The notes under the pieces are model-generated. The model ran no database searches. It was given only the letters and a program-made list of their open reading frames with translations, and was not told the origin of the DNA. 64,000 nt of DNA, taken from NCBI GenBank assembly GCA_049514215.1, contig JBEKVI010000009.1, positions 1 through 64,000 on the forward strand. Direction: 5' to 3'. Within the stretch, counting starts at the first letter, position 1. The number at the start of each line of letters is the position of its first letter. Position numbers and translations under genes: made by a program. This document shows positions 1-9,485 of this stretch, piece by piece. The DNA comes from BOG-994 sp049514215. Its GTDB lineage: Bacteria; Pseudomonadota; Gammaproteobacteria; Burkholderiales; Burkholderiaceae_D.

Positions 1-1628
1 CCGAAGTTCAGGATCTGCCCGGAGGTGATGAGCTTGTCCGGAACGTCATCAATCGACTCATGGCGAAACTCGTATCCCACCGCGGCTTGCACAGTGCCGG
101 CCGGCAGAGAAAAGAGATCGCCCGAAGTCTTCGCCCCAAAGGTTTCGAGCTTACTGACCGAAACCTGACTAAAGGCCGTCCGAAGCGCGTTGTTGGCTGC
201 GGGCGTCAGACCCGGGTTCAAGAAATTATAGGAGCCGTTTGTGATCTCGGCCTCGAGCGCTGGAACGGAGATCGAATTGTAGTTCGTCTGTGTCACATCA
301 TTCTCGGAGTAGCCAAGATTGGCCTCCCAGTCCCAGCTGCCTGCGAGGTTGCCTTTTAACCCACCGCTCAGGCGCGCGGTATTGGACCGGACGATATAGT
401 CCTGGGGACCGACCGACTGAAAGGTGTAGATGATGTCCTGTGGCGTTGCGCCGGGATTACTGGGGTTCCCCACCGGCAGGGTGTTGGCGATCGTGTTCAC
501 GCCGCCGGTGGCGGGATTGAAGGCGACCGCGGTTTGGTTCAACTGAGCCGGCGTCTGCGTAACCCCGGTTTGACTGTTGGACAGGAAGACGTCCGCGGTC
601 GCCGTCAGCTCGGGGGTCAACTTGAACGTACCGTTGCCCACCACCGCGGTGCGCTGGGTGGACGGGATGAAATCGGTTTGGGACGCAGGATTGAAGGCGC
701 AAACCGATCCCGGAGCGGTCGTTGGAAACTGGGTCAGCGAGACGACCTTGTTGGGCTGGCCAACGGCTCCACAAGTGGGAAAGGGCGTCTGCACGTAGGC
801 GCTGTTGGTGTCGCTGATATAGGCGTTGGCCGTGGCCCAATTGAAAAAGCCCGCCGGAAACTGACGATAGTCCTGCCCTGCGAGGTACGGGATATCGGAA
901 GCCAGAACCTCGGAACGCTTGAGATAACTGGCGGCGAGCATCACGTTCCAGCCATCGTTTTGAAGGCTGCCAAACCCCAAGGTCGCCGACATGTCGCGCG
1001 TCTTCTCATTGCCATTCGGACCCTGGCCGTAGCCGACCTCGACCACGCGTTCCTGATAGTCCGACTTCAAGACGATATTGACCACTCCGGCGATTGCATC
1101 CGAGCCGTAGATCGAAGAGGCGCCGTCCTTGAGAACGTCGATGTGATCGATCGCATTGGCCGGGATGATATTCAGATCGACATAGGTGTCCTCGAGGTTC
1201 TGCGCGAAACCGTAATTGGCGATGCGCTGGCCGTTTAGGAGGACTAGAGTATTTTTCTGGCTCAAGCCACGCAGGGCGACACTGCCGGCCCCAGGCGAGA
1301 AGCTGTTAGAGAAAGTCTCGTTATAGCTCGCGAAGTTCGCAGATAGCGAGCGCAGGACGTCGGCTACGGTTTCCTTGCCACTGCGCTGGATGTCCTCGGC
1401 GGTGATCGTCTGGACATTGTCCGCGGTCGCGGCGTCGGTCCGTTTGATGTTGGTGCCGGTGATCTCGACGCGCTCGACTTGCTGCGGAGGCGGCGAAGCG
1501 CTTGGGGAAGCGGTCGAACTATCGGGAGCCGTTTGCGCCTGCACCGGAAGCACCGATGCCAACGCGTTCATCACGGCGACGCAAGAAATCGTGTGCCCCA
1601 GACTCCAGCCTGCCGTTTCTCGAGACAT
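1..1628 (-). CDS. TonB-dependent outer-membrane receptor (partial, 3' end outside window)
   Basis: The minus strand is open from an ATG at 1628 to the window edge, giving the first 542 or so residues. Translation shows a signal-peptide-like start ending near VLPVQAQ, then a Pro/Ser-rich linker, then the plug-domain opening VERVEITGTNIKR. Typical plug signatures follow: VADVLRSLSANF, GAGSVALRGLSQKNTLVLLN, IDHIDVLKDGASSIYGSDAI and AGVVNIVLK. The rest is beta-strand-like barrel sequence. The family imports siderophores, vitamins or carbohydrates across the outer membrane using TonB energy; the ITG(T/S)NIKR style is common among carbohydrate/uncharacterised substrate receptors. The substrate cannot be told. 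The C-terminal barrel and terminal aromatic residue are outside the window. Several plus-strand open frames across this region are antisense shadows. Confidence 0.93.
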   Translation of the reverse strand, partial: MSRETAGWSLGHTISCVAVMNALASVLPVQAQTAPDSSTASPSASPPPQQVERVEITGTNIKRTDAATADNVQTITAEDIQRSGKETVADVLRSLSANFASYNETFSNSFSPGAGSVALRGLSQKNTLVLLNGQRIANYGFAQNLEDTYVDLNIIPANAIDHIDVLKDGASSIYGSDAIAGVVNIVLKSDYQERVVEVGYGQGPNGNEKTRDMSATLGFGSLQNDGWNVMLAASYLKRSEVLASDIPYLAGQDYRQFPAGFFNWATANAYISDTNSAYVQTPFPTCGAVGQPNKVVSLTQFPTTAPGSVCAFNPASQTDFIPSTQRTAVVGNGTFKLTPELTATADVFLSNSQTGVTQTPAQLNQTAVAFNPATGGVNTIANTLPVGNPSNPGATPQDIIYTFQSVGPQDYIVRSNTARLSGGLKGNLAGSWDWEANLGYSENDVTQTNYNSISVPALEAEITNGSYNFLNPGLTPAANNALRTAFSQVSVSKLETFGAKTSGDLFSLPAGTVQAAVGYEFRHESIDDVPDKLITSGQILNF

Positions 1629-2071
1629 CGGGCTTCCTCTCACAAAGATGTCAGAAGGGCCCTGGTTTGTGACAGAGGCGCCCCGACCTACAACGTTGTT
1701 CAATTGGAGTCACGAAATATCGCGGTTGTTAAAATTCTATGCGCAGATGTAGCGACGCGGCTATGTGACATCCGTGACAATTCGGGTGCTGTAGCAATTG
1801 CGTCACAAGTCAGTTTTGGACCTTGCGGGAGTGACTGATTTGGGTTTGCACACGGACACCTGACACGCGCGAAGCGCGCGACAGGTCCGCAAACGTTCGG
1901 CGCAAGATCCCGCAAAGTTGGGCTGACCCTGGTATGCGGTGGAGGGAACCCCTTGGCCGCAAAGCGCCCCGCTGGAGCGCTTTGCGAACATCACGAGGCT
2001 CGCCTTCTCCCGCCACCTCGAGGCACAACCATTCGAGAAAGCGCACCCCAGGGGCCGGCTTGCCGCGCGAA
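1629..2071. other. Intergenic region with two hairpins
   Basis: No gene is recognised in this 440-base stretch. It should hold the promoter of the TonB receptor. Two inverted repeats are visible: CGCGC-GAA-GCGCG at 1866-1878 and AAAGCGC...GCGCTTT at 1961-1983. The second lies about 90 bases downstream of the tetR stop on the minus strand and could end its transcription, but it has no strong T-run. Several overlapping minus-strand frames are open here, but none resembles a known protein. Confidence 0.4.
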
Positions 2072-2719
2072 CTAAGTCTTCTCGGAGGCACCCCACTTCA
2101 AGAACGCGTTCACGAGCGCGTCCGTGAACTTGGCAGTGACCGGTTCGCCTGTGACGAGCACGCGATAGTAGATGGGGCCCACGAGCTGATCGATGGCGAA
2201 CTCGACGTCGATCCTGGCCGGCAGATCGCCGCGTGCAACGGCCCGTACGAGCGGAATCCGGTCCATCTCGCGCTGGCGAACCAGATAGTCCTTGCGCAAT
2301 CGCGTGGCCAGTGCCGGCTCGTGCTGTGCCTGACCAACCAATGCGCGAAACACCGCTCCGGCATCAGACTGGCCCAGGAACTTCGCGAGGTTGCGCAGGT
2401 GGACTCGCAGGTCCCGGCTGAGATCCCCGCTGTCCTGCGGCACCAGGTACTCAATGGCGTCATCGAGAAACGCTTCGAGGAGGACATCCGTCTTCGAGGG
2501 CCACCAGCGATAGATGGTTTGCTTTCCCACACCCGCACGCGCAGCAATGCCTTCGATCGTCACCGCGGCATAGCCGATTTCAGCGACGAGGTTATCCGCC
2601 GCCTCAAGCACGGCCTGCCGAGCTTGCTCGCTACGACCGTAGCGGTTTCCCCGATGCTCCAGGCTCGCCGGTGTGCGGGCTTTTGCGAGCGCGCGCCCCG
2701 AATCGGAATCCTTGGCCAT
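2072..2719 (-). CDS. TetR/AcrR-family transcriptional regulator
   Basis: 215 residues from the ATG at 2719. An upstream in-frame TTG at 2731 lacks a purine-rich ribosome site, so I prefer the ATG. The N-terminal HTH is clear: ARQAVLEAADNLVAEIGYAA, then IEGIAARAGVGKQTIYRWW, then PSKTDVLLEAF. The remaining alpha-helical part resembles the TetR_C_11-type ligand domain. It is divergent from an O-methyltransferase gene. A perfect 18-bp palindrome sits between the two starts, so it probably represses itself and the methyltransferase. The ligand is unknown. Confidence 0.93.
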   Translation of the reverse strand: MAKDSDSGRALAKARTPASLEHRGNRYGRSEQARQAVLEAADNLVAEIGYAAVTIEGIAARAGVGKQTIYRWWPSKTDVLLEAFLDDAIEYLVPQDSGDLSRDLRVHLRNLAKFLGQSDAGAVFRALVGQAQHEPALATRLRKDYLVRQREMDRIPLVRAVARGDLPARIDVEFAIDQLVGPIYYRVLVTGEPVTAKFTDALVNAFLKWGASEKT

Positions 2720-2773
2720 GTCTATCGCCAAAAAAAAGGGGGGTGCATGGGCGGTCAGCTCCGATTCTTGACG

Positions 2774-2791
2774 AGACGATACGTATCGTCT
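2774..2791. promoter_or_regulatory. Perfect 18-bp palindrome, probable TetR operator
   Basis: The sequence AGACGATAC-GTATCGTCT is a perfect inverted repeat centred at 2782/2783. It lies between the divergent starts at 2719 and 2828. Length, symmetry and place match operators of TetR repressors. That it is bound by the adjacent regulator is an inference. Confidence 0.75.
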
Positions 2792-2827
2792 ACTCTAAGG
2801 ATACTCTCACTTTCCCTGGTACTTTAA

Positions 2828-3499
2828 ATGACAACCCTCCATACCCCCAAAGTGCGCGCGGTTCTTGATCGGCTTTTTACTGCCAGCGCCCTGCAGGAAG
2901 CCTCCCCGCTGGAACTGCCCCCGGGCTTTTCCTTCGCTTTGGCATCGGCCCAGGCGCGCTCCGAGGCCATGTCGGCGGTCTACATGCCAATCTCCGCACA
3001 CGCCGGCGATCTGCTCTATGCGCTCGTTCGGGCGAGCCGGCCCGACAGCATCGTCGAGTTCGGTACCTCGTTTGGCATTTCCACGATTTACCTTGCCGCA
3101 GCCGTGGCCGACAACGGCAAGGGCCACATCTACAGTACCGAGCTTAGCCGCGCCAAAGTCCAAGCCGCGAGGGCCCATCTGGTCGAGGCCGGACTCGCTG
3201 ACAACGTCACGATCCTCGAGGGCGACGCGATGCAAACCCTCCGCGATGTCCCAGGACCGATTGGCCTCGCCCTTCTGGACGGCTGGAAGGACCTGTGTCT
3301 TCCGGTCCTAAAGCTCATTGAGCCGCGCCTTTTGCCCGGTGCGCTCGTCGCGGGCGACGACATCAACCAGGCCGCGATGGATGCCTATCTGAACTACGTG
3401 CGCGATCCGGCCAATGGCTATGTCTCGATCCCCTTCCCGATTGAAGACGGCATGGAAATCAGCTGCCGGGCCGTCCTGGGTGAGACCGCAACGAGCTAG
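2828..3499 (+). CDS. Class I SAM-dependent O-methyltransferase
   Basis: 223 residues. The SAM-binding core is visible at about residues 77-135: VEFGTSFGISTIYLAAAV (motif I), IYSTELS (acidic residue after strand 2), VTILEGDAMQTL and LALLDGWKD, then LLPGALVAGDDI. This order matches the O-methyltransferase family 3 / Methyltransf_24 group (COG4122-like), which methylates hydroxyl groups of small molecules such as catechols. It is the only gene facing this side of the TetR regulator, so it is probably induced by the regulator's ligand. Substrate unknown. Confidence 0.88.
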   Translation: MTTLHTPKVRAVLDRLFTASALQEASPLELPPGFSFALASAQARSEAMSAVYMPISAHAGDLLYALVRASRPDSIVEFGTSFGISTIYLAAAVADNGKGHIYSTELSRAKVQAARAHLVEAGLADNVTILEGDAMQTLRDVPGPIGLALLDGWKDLCLPVLKLIEPRLLPGALVAGDDINQAAMDAYLNYVRDPANGYVSIPFPIEDGMEISCRAVLGETATS

Positions 3500-3567
3500 G
3501 GCCCTAGGCCATCGCCAAGTCCGCCCCGGCGCCCGGGCGGATTCTGGGCAGGCCCGGCTCTTAGCGA

Positions 3568-4977
3568 CTAGTCCTTCCAGCCACCACCCGCAGCCGCATA
3601 GATCCCGACGAGGTCGATGCGCAAATTGGCATCCGAGACGGCCTGACTGGCCTGCGCGTCCAGGAGGTTACGCTGGACCACCAGCACATCGAGCAGGCCC
3701 ACGTATCCGTTGGTGTACTGCAGCCGTGCCAATTCGTCGGCCTTGCGGTTCTGAGAAACACCTGTTGCGAGCGAGGCGTTGCGCGCCGTCTCATGGAGAT
3801 AACTCGAGAGAGCGTCTTGCATGTTCTCGGTCGCCTCGAGCACGATTTTTTGATAGTTGGCAAACGAGGCCTTCTGCCTCGCGTCGGCAGCCTCGATCTC
3901 ACCCTGGATGCGACCGAAGTTCACAATCGGCTGAACCAGGTTCACCCCCAGTCCCCACGGCGTCGACGAGAACGGAGTTGCGCTTTGCGCACCGAAAAGG
4001 GCCGTCAACGAGATGTCGGGGAAGAGGTCGGCCCGTGCGGCACGACTGTCCGAGAGGCTGGCAGCGAACTGCCGCTCGGCCGCTCGCACGTCGGGGCGCG
4101 TCTCGAGCACGCGGGCGGGCGCGGCGATGACGATACCCGAATCGAGCGCTGTCTGTTCGACCGGCTGTTGCAGCCATGCGTCTCGGCTCCCGGGTACCAC
4201 GCCGACCAGCACATTCAGACGATTGACCGCACTGTCGTAGGCGCTCTGCAACGCCGGCACCAGCGCTTCGGTCGCCGAGACCTCGGCGCCGGCGCGCTGC
4301 ACATCGAAATCGCTGGCGATCGCGCCCTTCAGTTGCGCCTGGATCAATTCCAGCGTACGCCTTTCGGTATCGAGGTTCTCATTGGCGATGGCAATCTGGC
4401 GCTCGAAGCTTCTCATTTCGAAGTAATTGCGCGCCACGTCCGCCAAGAGCGCGACGCGCACGGCCTGCTGAGTGGCTTCGGCCGACTGCAGTATCGCCGT
4501 AGCCTGCGCCGTTCGCGCCTGGTTGCGCCCGAAAAGATCGAGCTCCCACGAGGCCGCCAGATCAACCTGGGTCAGGTTGATCGTCTGGTTCTGTGTGGCG
4601 TAGCCCTGATTACCGCGCTGGGCGCTCAGCTCGCCGTTGATCTGCGGATACAAGGCGGCGGCGGTCTGACGGCGCTCGGCGCGCGCTTCCTCGACGCGCG
4701 CGGCGGCGATTTGCAGACTCGGGTTGTTCTTGAGCGCTTCGCCGATTAACCGATCGAGCACGGGATCCTTGAAGTGCGTCCACCAGCGCTGATCGATCTC
4801 GGCGTCCGCCGTGCTTGTCACCAGCGGCACGCTCGTGGGACGGCTTTCTGCCGGCACGATCCAGCCGGCGGGGAGGTCCACACCCGAGTTTTGCACCGGT
4901 TCAGGCGTCGTGCAGCCGGCCACGAGGAGGAAAAATAGACCCAGCCATAACCCGTTGCGAGTCAGGGAATCAAACAT
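3568..4977 (-). CDS. RND efflux outer-membrane channel lipoprotein (OprM/NodT family)
   Basis: 469 residues from the ATG at 4977. A longer frame to 5061 exists, but the chosen start is followed directly by a lipoprotein signal (GLFFLLVAGC, lipobox Cys at about residue 21) and overlaps the pump stop codon by 8 bases, as expected in a coupled operon. Two OEP repeats follow with family landmarks: DPVLDRLIGEALKNNPSLQ, AASWELDLFGRNQARTAQA, ETRPDVRAAERQ, LGVNLVQPIVNFGR and ARLQYTNGYVGLLDVL. It forms the trimeric exit duct of the pump encoded upstream. Last gene of the minus-strand operon 9366-3568. Confidence 0.95.
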   Translation of the reverse strand: MFDSLTRNGLWLGLFFLLVAGCTTPEPVQNSGVDLPAGWIVPAESRPTSVPLVTSTADAEIDQRWWTHFKDPVLDRLIGEALKNNPSLQIAAARVEEARAERRQTAAALYPQINGELSAQRGNQGYATQNQTINLTQVDLAASWELDLFGRNQARTAQATAILQSAEATQQAVRVALLADVARNYFEMRSFERQIAIANENLDTERRTLELIQAQLKGAIASDFDVQRAGAEVSATEALVPALQSAYDSAVNRLNVLVGVVPGSRDAWLQQPVEQTALDSGIVIAAPARVLETRPDVRAAERQFAASLSDSRAARADLFPDISLTALFGAQSATPFSSTPWGLGVNLVQPIVNFGRIQGEIEAADARQKASFANYQKIVLEATENMQDALSSYLHETARNASLATGVSQNRKADELARLQYTNGYVGLLDVLVVQRNLLDAQASQAVSDANLRIDLVGIYAAAGGGWKD

Positions 4978-7900
4978 GATGATGGACCTTCTCAGTTCGG
5001 GTGATGCGCTTTTCGAGAGCGCGGATGAGCACATAGAAAACGGGTGTGAGAAACAGCCCAAACAGCGTCACCCCGAGCATTCCGGAAAAGACTGCCACAC
5101 CCATGGCGTGACGCATCTCTGCACCCGCGCCCGAGGACAACACCAAAGGCGTCACGCCCATGATGAACGCCATCGAGGTCATGAGGATCGGCCGCAGTCT
5201 CAGATGCGCTGCTTCGATGGCCGCATCGAACGTGCTGCGGCCCTGAATTTCCAGTTCGCGCGCAAATTCCACGATTAAGATTGCGTTCTTGCATGCCAGG
5301 CCAATCAGGACAAAAAAGCCGATCTGCGTGAACAGGTTGTTATCGCCACCGGTGAGCCAGACTCCCGTGATGGCCGACAGGAGACACATGGGTACGATCA
5401 GGATAATCGACAAAGGTAAAAAGACACTCTCATACTGCGCCGCCAAAACCAGATAGACGAGCAGCACACAAATCGGAAAAACGAGAATGGCGGTGTTTCC
5501 CGAGAGGATTTCCTGATACGTTAGATCGGTCCACTCGTAGCTCATGCCGCGCGGCAGCGTCTGGTCCAGGATCTTTGTGATCGCCGCTTGCGCTTGACCG
5601 GTCGAATAGCCCGGCGCGGGTGCGCCGTTCAGATCGGCCGATCGATAGGCGTTGTAACGCATCGCACTGTCTGGCCCTGTCGTCTCCGTGACCTGGACCA
5701 AGGCGCCCAGGGGCACCATTTTGCCGTCCGCGTTCTTGGTCTGAAGCTTTAAGATGCTCTCTCGGCTCGAGCGGAATTCCTTGTCCGCCTGGGCGATGAC
5801 TTCGTAGGTGCGGCCGAATTTGTTGAAGTCATTGATGTAGAGCGAGCCTAGATAGATTTGCATCGTGTCAAAGGCGTCTTGCACATCAACACCCAATTGG
5901 CTGGCCTTGGCGCGGTCGAGGTCGGCGAAAAGTTGGGGCGTATTGACGTCATAGCTCGTAAAGACACCCTGAAGCTCGGGGGCTTGAGCCACCTTGGCTT
6001 GAACTGCCTTGATCGCCTGATTGAGCGCGTCGTACCCCTCATCACTGCGGTCTTCAACTTGCAGCTTGAATCCGCCGATGGTGCCTAGCCCCTGTACCGG
6101 GGGCGGCGGGAAGATGGCGATGAACGCATCCTGGACGCCGGCATATTTCTGCTGCAGCTTCTGGGCGATTGCGCCTCCCGAGAGGTCCTTGGACGTGCGC
6201 TCGTCGAAGGGCTTTAGAGTCACGAAGACGATGCCGGCCGACGGGCTGTTGATGAAGCCATTGATCGACAGGCCCGGGAAGGCTACCGCGCTTTCGACCC
6301 CCGGTTCGCTCGTGGCGATGGTCGACATCTGGCGGATGACCTTCTCGGTGCGATCGAGCGTCGCGCCATCGGGGAGCTGGGCGAAGCTCACCAGATACTG
6401 CTTGTCTTGCATGGGGACGAATCCCGGCGGCACATGGTGAAATCCGACGTAGGTTAGCCCCAGCAGGAGCGCGTAGACGCCAAGCGCAATCGCCTTCTTG
6501 CCGAGGATGCCGCCCACGCCTTGTCCGTACTGCTGCGAGCCTCTTTTGAAGACGCGGTTAAAGACGGCGAAGAAGGGGCCCAGCACGCGATCCATCACCC
6601 GTGTGAGCCTGTCTTTCGGTGCGTCATGAGCCTTTAGCAGGATCGAGGCCAGGGCCGGCGAAAGCGTCAGCGAATTGAACGCCGAAATCACCGTCGAGAA
6701 GGCGATGGTCAAGGCGAACTGGCGGTAGAACTCGCCCGTCAGACCGCTGATGAAGGCAATCGGGACGAACACCGCGCACAGCACGAGCGCGATAGCGATG
6801 ATCGGGCTTGTCACCTCGGTCATGGCCCGAAGCGTCGCGTCCCTCGGGCTGAGCCCATTTTCGATATTGCGCTCGACGTTTTCGACGACCACGATCGCGT
6901 CGTCGACGACGATACCGATCGCAAGCACCAGTCCGAAAAGCGACAGCGCGTTGATCGAGAACCCGAAGACATTCATGAAAGCAAAGGTACCGATGATCGA
7001 AACCGGCACGGCCAGAAGTGGAATGATCGAGGCGCGCCAAGTCTGCAGGAACAAGATCACCACCAGCACCACCAGCAGGACGGCTTCCAAGAGGGTGTGC
7101 ACGACCGCCTCGATCGAGCCGCGCACGAACACGGTCGGGTCATAGACGATGCTGTAGTCCAATCCCTGCGGGAAATTTTTCTTGAGCTCCTCCATCGTGT
7201 GACGCACCTGGTTGGAGATTTCGATGGCGTTCGATCCCGGTGCCTGAAAGATGGGAATGGCCACGGCCGGCTTGTTGTCCAGAAGCGAGCGCAAGCCATA
7301 TTCGGAGGCGTCGATCTCGATACGCGCGACATCCTTCAGGCGCGTGACCACGCCGTTATCACGCTTGATGATGATTTCGTTGAACTCGTCCACATCGGTA
7401 AGGCGTCCCTGTGTATTGACGGGAAGCTGCACCTCGACACCATGGGCGTAGGGCGCGCCGCCGATCACACCGGCTGCCACCTGCACGTTTTGGCGACGGA
7501 TTGCTGCGACCACCTCGTCGGCGGTCATGGACCGCTCGGCGATTTTTTCGGGATTCAGCCAGACACGCATGGCGTAGTCGCCCGACCCGAAGAGCTGGAC
7601 GCTCCCGATCCCCTGGATCTTGGCGAGCTGATCCTTGACGTTCAGCAACGCGTAGTTACGCAGGTAGAGCATGTCGTAACGCTCATCGGGCGACTTCAGA
7701 TGCACCACCATGGTCAGGTCCGGTGAGCTCTTAACGGTCGTCACACCCAGTTGGCGCGTCACATCCGGCAGCCGCGGCAGGGCTTGATTGACCCGGTTTT
7801 GCACGAGTTGCGTGGCAAGGTCCGGATCGGTGCCGAGCTTGAAGGTCACGGTGAGTGTGAGCGTGCCGTCACTGGCCGCCTGCGAGAACATGTAAAGCAT

Positions 7901-8128
7901 GTTCTCCACACCGTTGATCTGCTCTTCCAGAGGCGTGGCCACGGTCTCGGCGATGACCTTCGGATTGGCACCGGGAAACTGCGCCTTGACCACCACCGAA
8001 GCAGGGACGACCTCGGGGTACTCCGAGATGGGAAGCTTGAACATGGAGATCAAGCCGCCTAAAAAGATGACGACCGAGATCACGCCGGCAAAAATCGGCC
8101 GGTCGATAAAAAATCGAGAGATATTCAT
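4970..8128 (-). CDS. RND efflux pump, HAE1 family (MexF/AcrB-like inner-membrane transporter)
   Basis: 1052 residues, the normal length. It begins MNISRFFIDRPIFAGVISVV and shows all HAE1 marks: porter-domain PISEYPEVVPASVVV, the TM4 proton-relay Asp pair in AIGIVVDDAIVVVENVERN, FLQTWRASIIPLLAVPVSI, and the TM10 lysine in LIGLACKNAILIVEF. Sequence style is closest to MexF/BpeF. It exports drugs, solvents or plant phenolics by proton antiport with the adaptor (8161-9366) and the channel (3568-4977). Ends with a His-rich tail (VHHHV). No Shine-Dalgarno sequence is seen directly before its start, so it may depend on translation of the adaptor 32 bases upstream. Confidence 0.97.
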   Translation of the reverse strand: MNISRFFIDRPIFAGVISVVIFLGGLISMFKLPISEYPEVVPASVVVKAQFPGANPKVIAETVATPLEEQINGVENMLYMFSQAASDGTLTLTVTFKLGTDPDLATQLVQNRVNQALPRLPDVTRQLGVTTVKSSPDLTMVVHLKSPDERYDMLYLRNYALLNVKDQLAKIQGIGSVQLFGSGDYAMRVWLNPEKIAERSMTADEVVAAIRRQNVQVAAGVIGGAPYAHGVEVQLPVNTQGRLTDVDEFNEIIIKRDNGVVTRLKDVARIEIDASEYGLRSLLDNKPAVAIPIFQAPGSNAIEISNQVRHTMEELKKNFPQGLDYSIVYDPTVFVRGSIEAVVHTLLEAVLLVVLVVILFLQTWRASIIPLLAVPVSIIGTFAFMNVFGFSINALSLFGLVLAIGIVVDDAIVVVENVERNIENGLSPRDATLRAMTEVTSPIIAIALVLCAVFVPIAFISGLTGEFYRQFALTIAFSTVISAFNSLTLSPALASILLKAHDAPKDRLTRVMDRVLGPFFAVFNRVFKRGSQQYGQGVGGILGKKAIALGVYALLLGLTYVGFHHVPPGFVPMQDKQYLVSFAQLPDGATLDRTEKVIRQMSTIATSEPGVESAVAFPGLSINGFINSPSAGIVFVTLKPFDERTSKDLSGGAIAQKLQQKYAGVQDAFIAIFPPPPVQGLGTIGGFKLQVEDRSDEGYDALNQAIKAVQAKVAQAPELQGVFTSYDVNTPQLFADLDRAKASQLGVDVQDAFDTMQIYLGSLYINDFNKFGRTYEVIAQADKEFRSSRESILKLQTKNADGKMVPLGALVQVTETTGPDSAMRYNAYRSADLNGAPAPGYSTGQAQAAITKILDQTLPRGMSYEWTDLTYQEILSGNTAILVFPICVLLVYLVLAAQYESVFLPLSIILIVPMCLLSAITGVWLTGGDNNLFTQIGFFVLIGLACKNAILIVEFARELEIQGRSTFDAAIEAAHLRLRPILMTSMAFIMGVTPLVLSSGAGAEMRHAMGVAVFSGMLGVTLFGLFLTPVFYVLIRALEKRITRTEKVHHHV

Positions 8129-8160
8129 GAGGAGGAGGGCTCTCGGGGAGCCCTTTTAGA

Positions 8161-9366
8161 TTAGCTGGGGGCTTTGACAGCCTTGGTCGTGCTCAGATCG
8201 GCTGCAAGTTCCGTCGGGGCGACACTCGTATCGGGGCGGATGTGCTGCACGCCATCGACCACCACGCGCTCACCGGGCTTAAGCCCTTTGAGCACGATGC
8301 GCTGACCTTCGCGCGCATCAGGGCCCAAGACCACCTCGCGAAACGCCACTTTGTTCTCCGGCGTGACCACGAAGACGAAGCGCTTGCTTTGATCCGTGCC
8401 GATGGCGCGCTCGGGCACCAGGAGGACGCTTTGTTCGCTGGCGCTGGCCACTCTCACCGAGACGAACATTCCGGGAACGAGCGCGCCGTCCTCGTTGGCG
8501 AAGCGCGCTCTGGCCCGAATCGTCCCAGAGCCCGTGTCGATGTGATTATCGAAGCTCACGATGCGTCCCTTGTAGGGATGGTCCTCGTCCCCCTGAACCG
8601 TCAACTCGACGGGAATCGCCTGCTCCGTTTCCTGCGTCGCTGCATGCGAGCGGATGCTGCGCAGATAGGTCTGCTCGTCGACTTCGAAGTCAGCGTAGAT
8701 GCCGTCGTTCGACACGATCGAGGTCAGCACCGGGGCATTGGGCCCGGTTTGAACCAGATTGCCCAACGTGATTTCGGCGCGGCTCACGCGACCCGAGATC
8801 GGGGCCTTGACATAGGCGTGGTCGAGGTCAATTCTGGCCTGCTTGAGCTCGGCTTCAGCCGACAGGATGTCGGCCTGGGCCACTTTGGAATCGCTGGCAC
8901 GCTCGTCGTAGAGACGCTGTGCGATGGCCTGCGACTTGACGAGGGTTTCCGCCCGATCCAGTTCGGTCTTGGCAAAGCCGGCCTTGCTCGTTGCCGAGGC
9001 CACATGGGCTTCCGCCTTCGCGGCGGCCGCTTCGTAGGGCTGCGGATCGATCACCATCAAGACATCGCCCGCTTTCACATTGGCGCCGTCCTTAAAGCGA
9101 ATCTGGGTGATGCGCCCGCTGACCTCAGGACGAATCGCTGCCGCGTCGACGGCCTGCATGCGTCCCGAAAACGAACTCCAGACCCGCAAGGTCTCGGGCG
9201 TTAGCGTCTGCACGCTCACCGGCGTGGCCGGCGCCGCAATCGCTGCCGTAGCGTGCGCAGGCCCTTCGACGACACTCGAGAATGAAAGCACGCCCGCGGT
9301 CACGAGGGCCGCGGCAATCCCCAGCAGAACGAATTTGTTGCGGATCAGAACAGTGGATTGCTTCAT
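8161..9366 (-). CDS. RND efflux periplasmic adaptor subunit (MexE/AcrA family)
   Basis: 401 residues from the ATG at 9366, which has an AAAGGCGAG ribosome site. A frame extending to 9405 would run into the operator, so the later start is preferred. An N-terminal membrane anchor (FVLLGIAAALVTAGVLSF) precedes the barrel-sandwich hybrid (GRMQAVDAAAIRPEVSGRI, VKAGDVLMVIDPQPYEAA), an alpha-helical hairpin, YVKAPISGRVSRAEITLGNL, and a membrane-proximal domain. It links the pump to the outer-membrane channel. First gene of the operon, with the TetR operator 45 bases upstream. Confidence 0.95.
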   Translation of the reverse strand: MKQSTVLIRNKFVLLGIAAALVTAGVLSFSSVVEGPAHATAAIAAPATPVSVQTLTPETLRVWSSFSGRMQAVDAAAIRPEVSGRITQIRFKDGANVKAGDVLMVIDPQPYEAAAAKAEAHVASATSKAGFAKTELDRAETLVKSQAIAQRLYDERASDSKVAQADILSAEAELKQARIDLDHAYVKAPISGRVSRAEITLGNLVQTGPNAPVLTSIVSNDGIYADFEVDEQTYLRSIRSHAATQETEQAIPVELTVQGDEDHPYKGRIVSFDNHIDTGSGTIRARARFANEDGALVPGMFVSVRVASASEQSVLLVPERAIGTDQSKRFVFVVTPENKVAFREVVLGPDAREGQRIVLKGLKPGERVVVDGVQHIRPDTSVAPTELAADLSTTKAVKAPS

Positions 9367-9410
9367 GACGCTCTCGCCTTTCTTGAAGATTACATTGCAC
9401 CGCATGATAT

Positions 9411-9425
9411 TTGACCGGTCGGTCT
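9411..9425. promoter_or_regulatory. Probable TetR operator of the RND operon
   Basis: TTGACCGGTCGGTCT is an imperfect palindrome between the regulator's terminator and the adaptor start. It resembles the site at 10156-10171 upstream of the regulator itself, sharing TTGACCG(A/G)TC. A further copy is found at 43426-43440. Confidence 0.7.
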
Positions 9426-9437
9426 AGAACAAGGTCC

Positions 9438-9463
9438 AAAAAAAGCCGCTTCATCAGCGACTC
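9438..9463 (-). terminator. Rho-independent terminator of the tetR gene
   Basis: Read on the minus strand: AGTCG, a nine-base loop region, CGGCT, then seven T. The stem includes one G-T pair. It lies 25-50 bases after the tetR stop at 9486 and separates that gene from the pump operon. The hairpin is preserved in the duplicate remnant near 43453-43478. Confidence 0.6.
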
Positions 9464-9485
9464 GTGGATCAATTGCGCATTGGAC

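Noticed and set aside
534..1238. Long plus-strand open frame
   Set aside because: It is antisense to the TonB receptor, whose minus-strand translation shows clear plug-domain motifs.
8137..8158. GC-rich hairpin followed by TTTT on the plus strand
   Set aside because: It looks like a terminator only on the plus strand, where no gene ends. On the transcribed minus strand it lies inside the efflux operon, between adaptor and pump.
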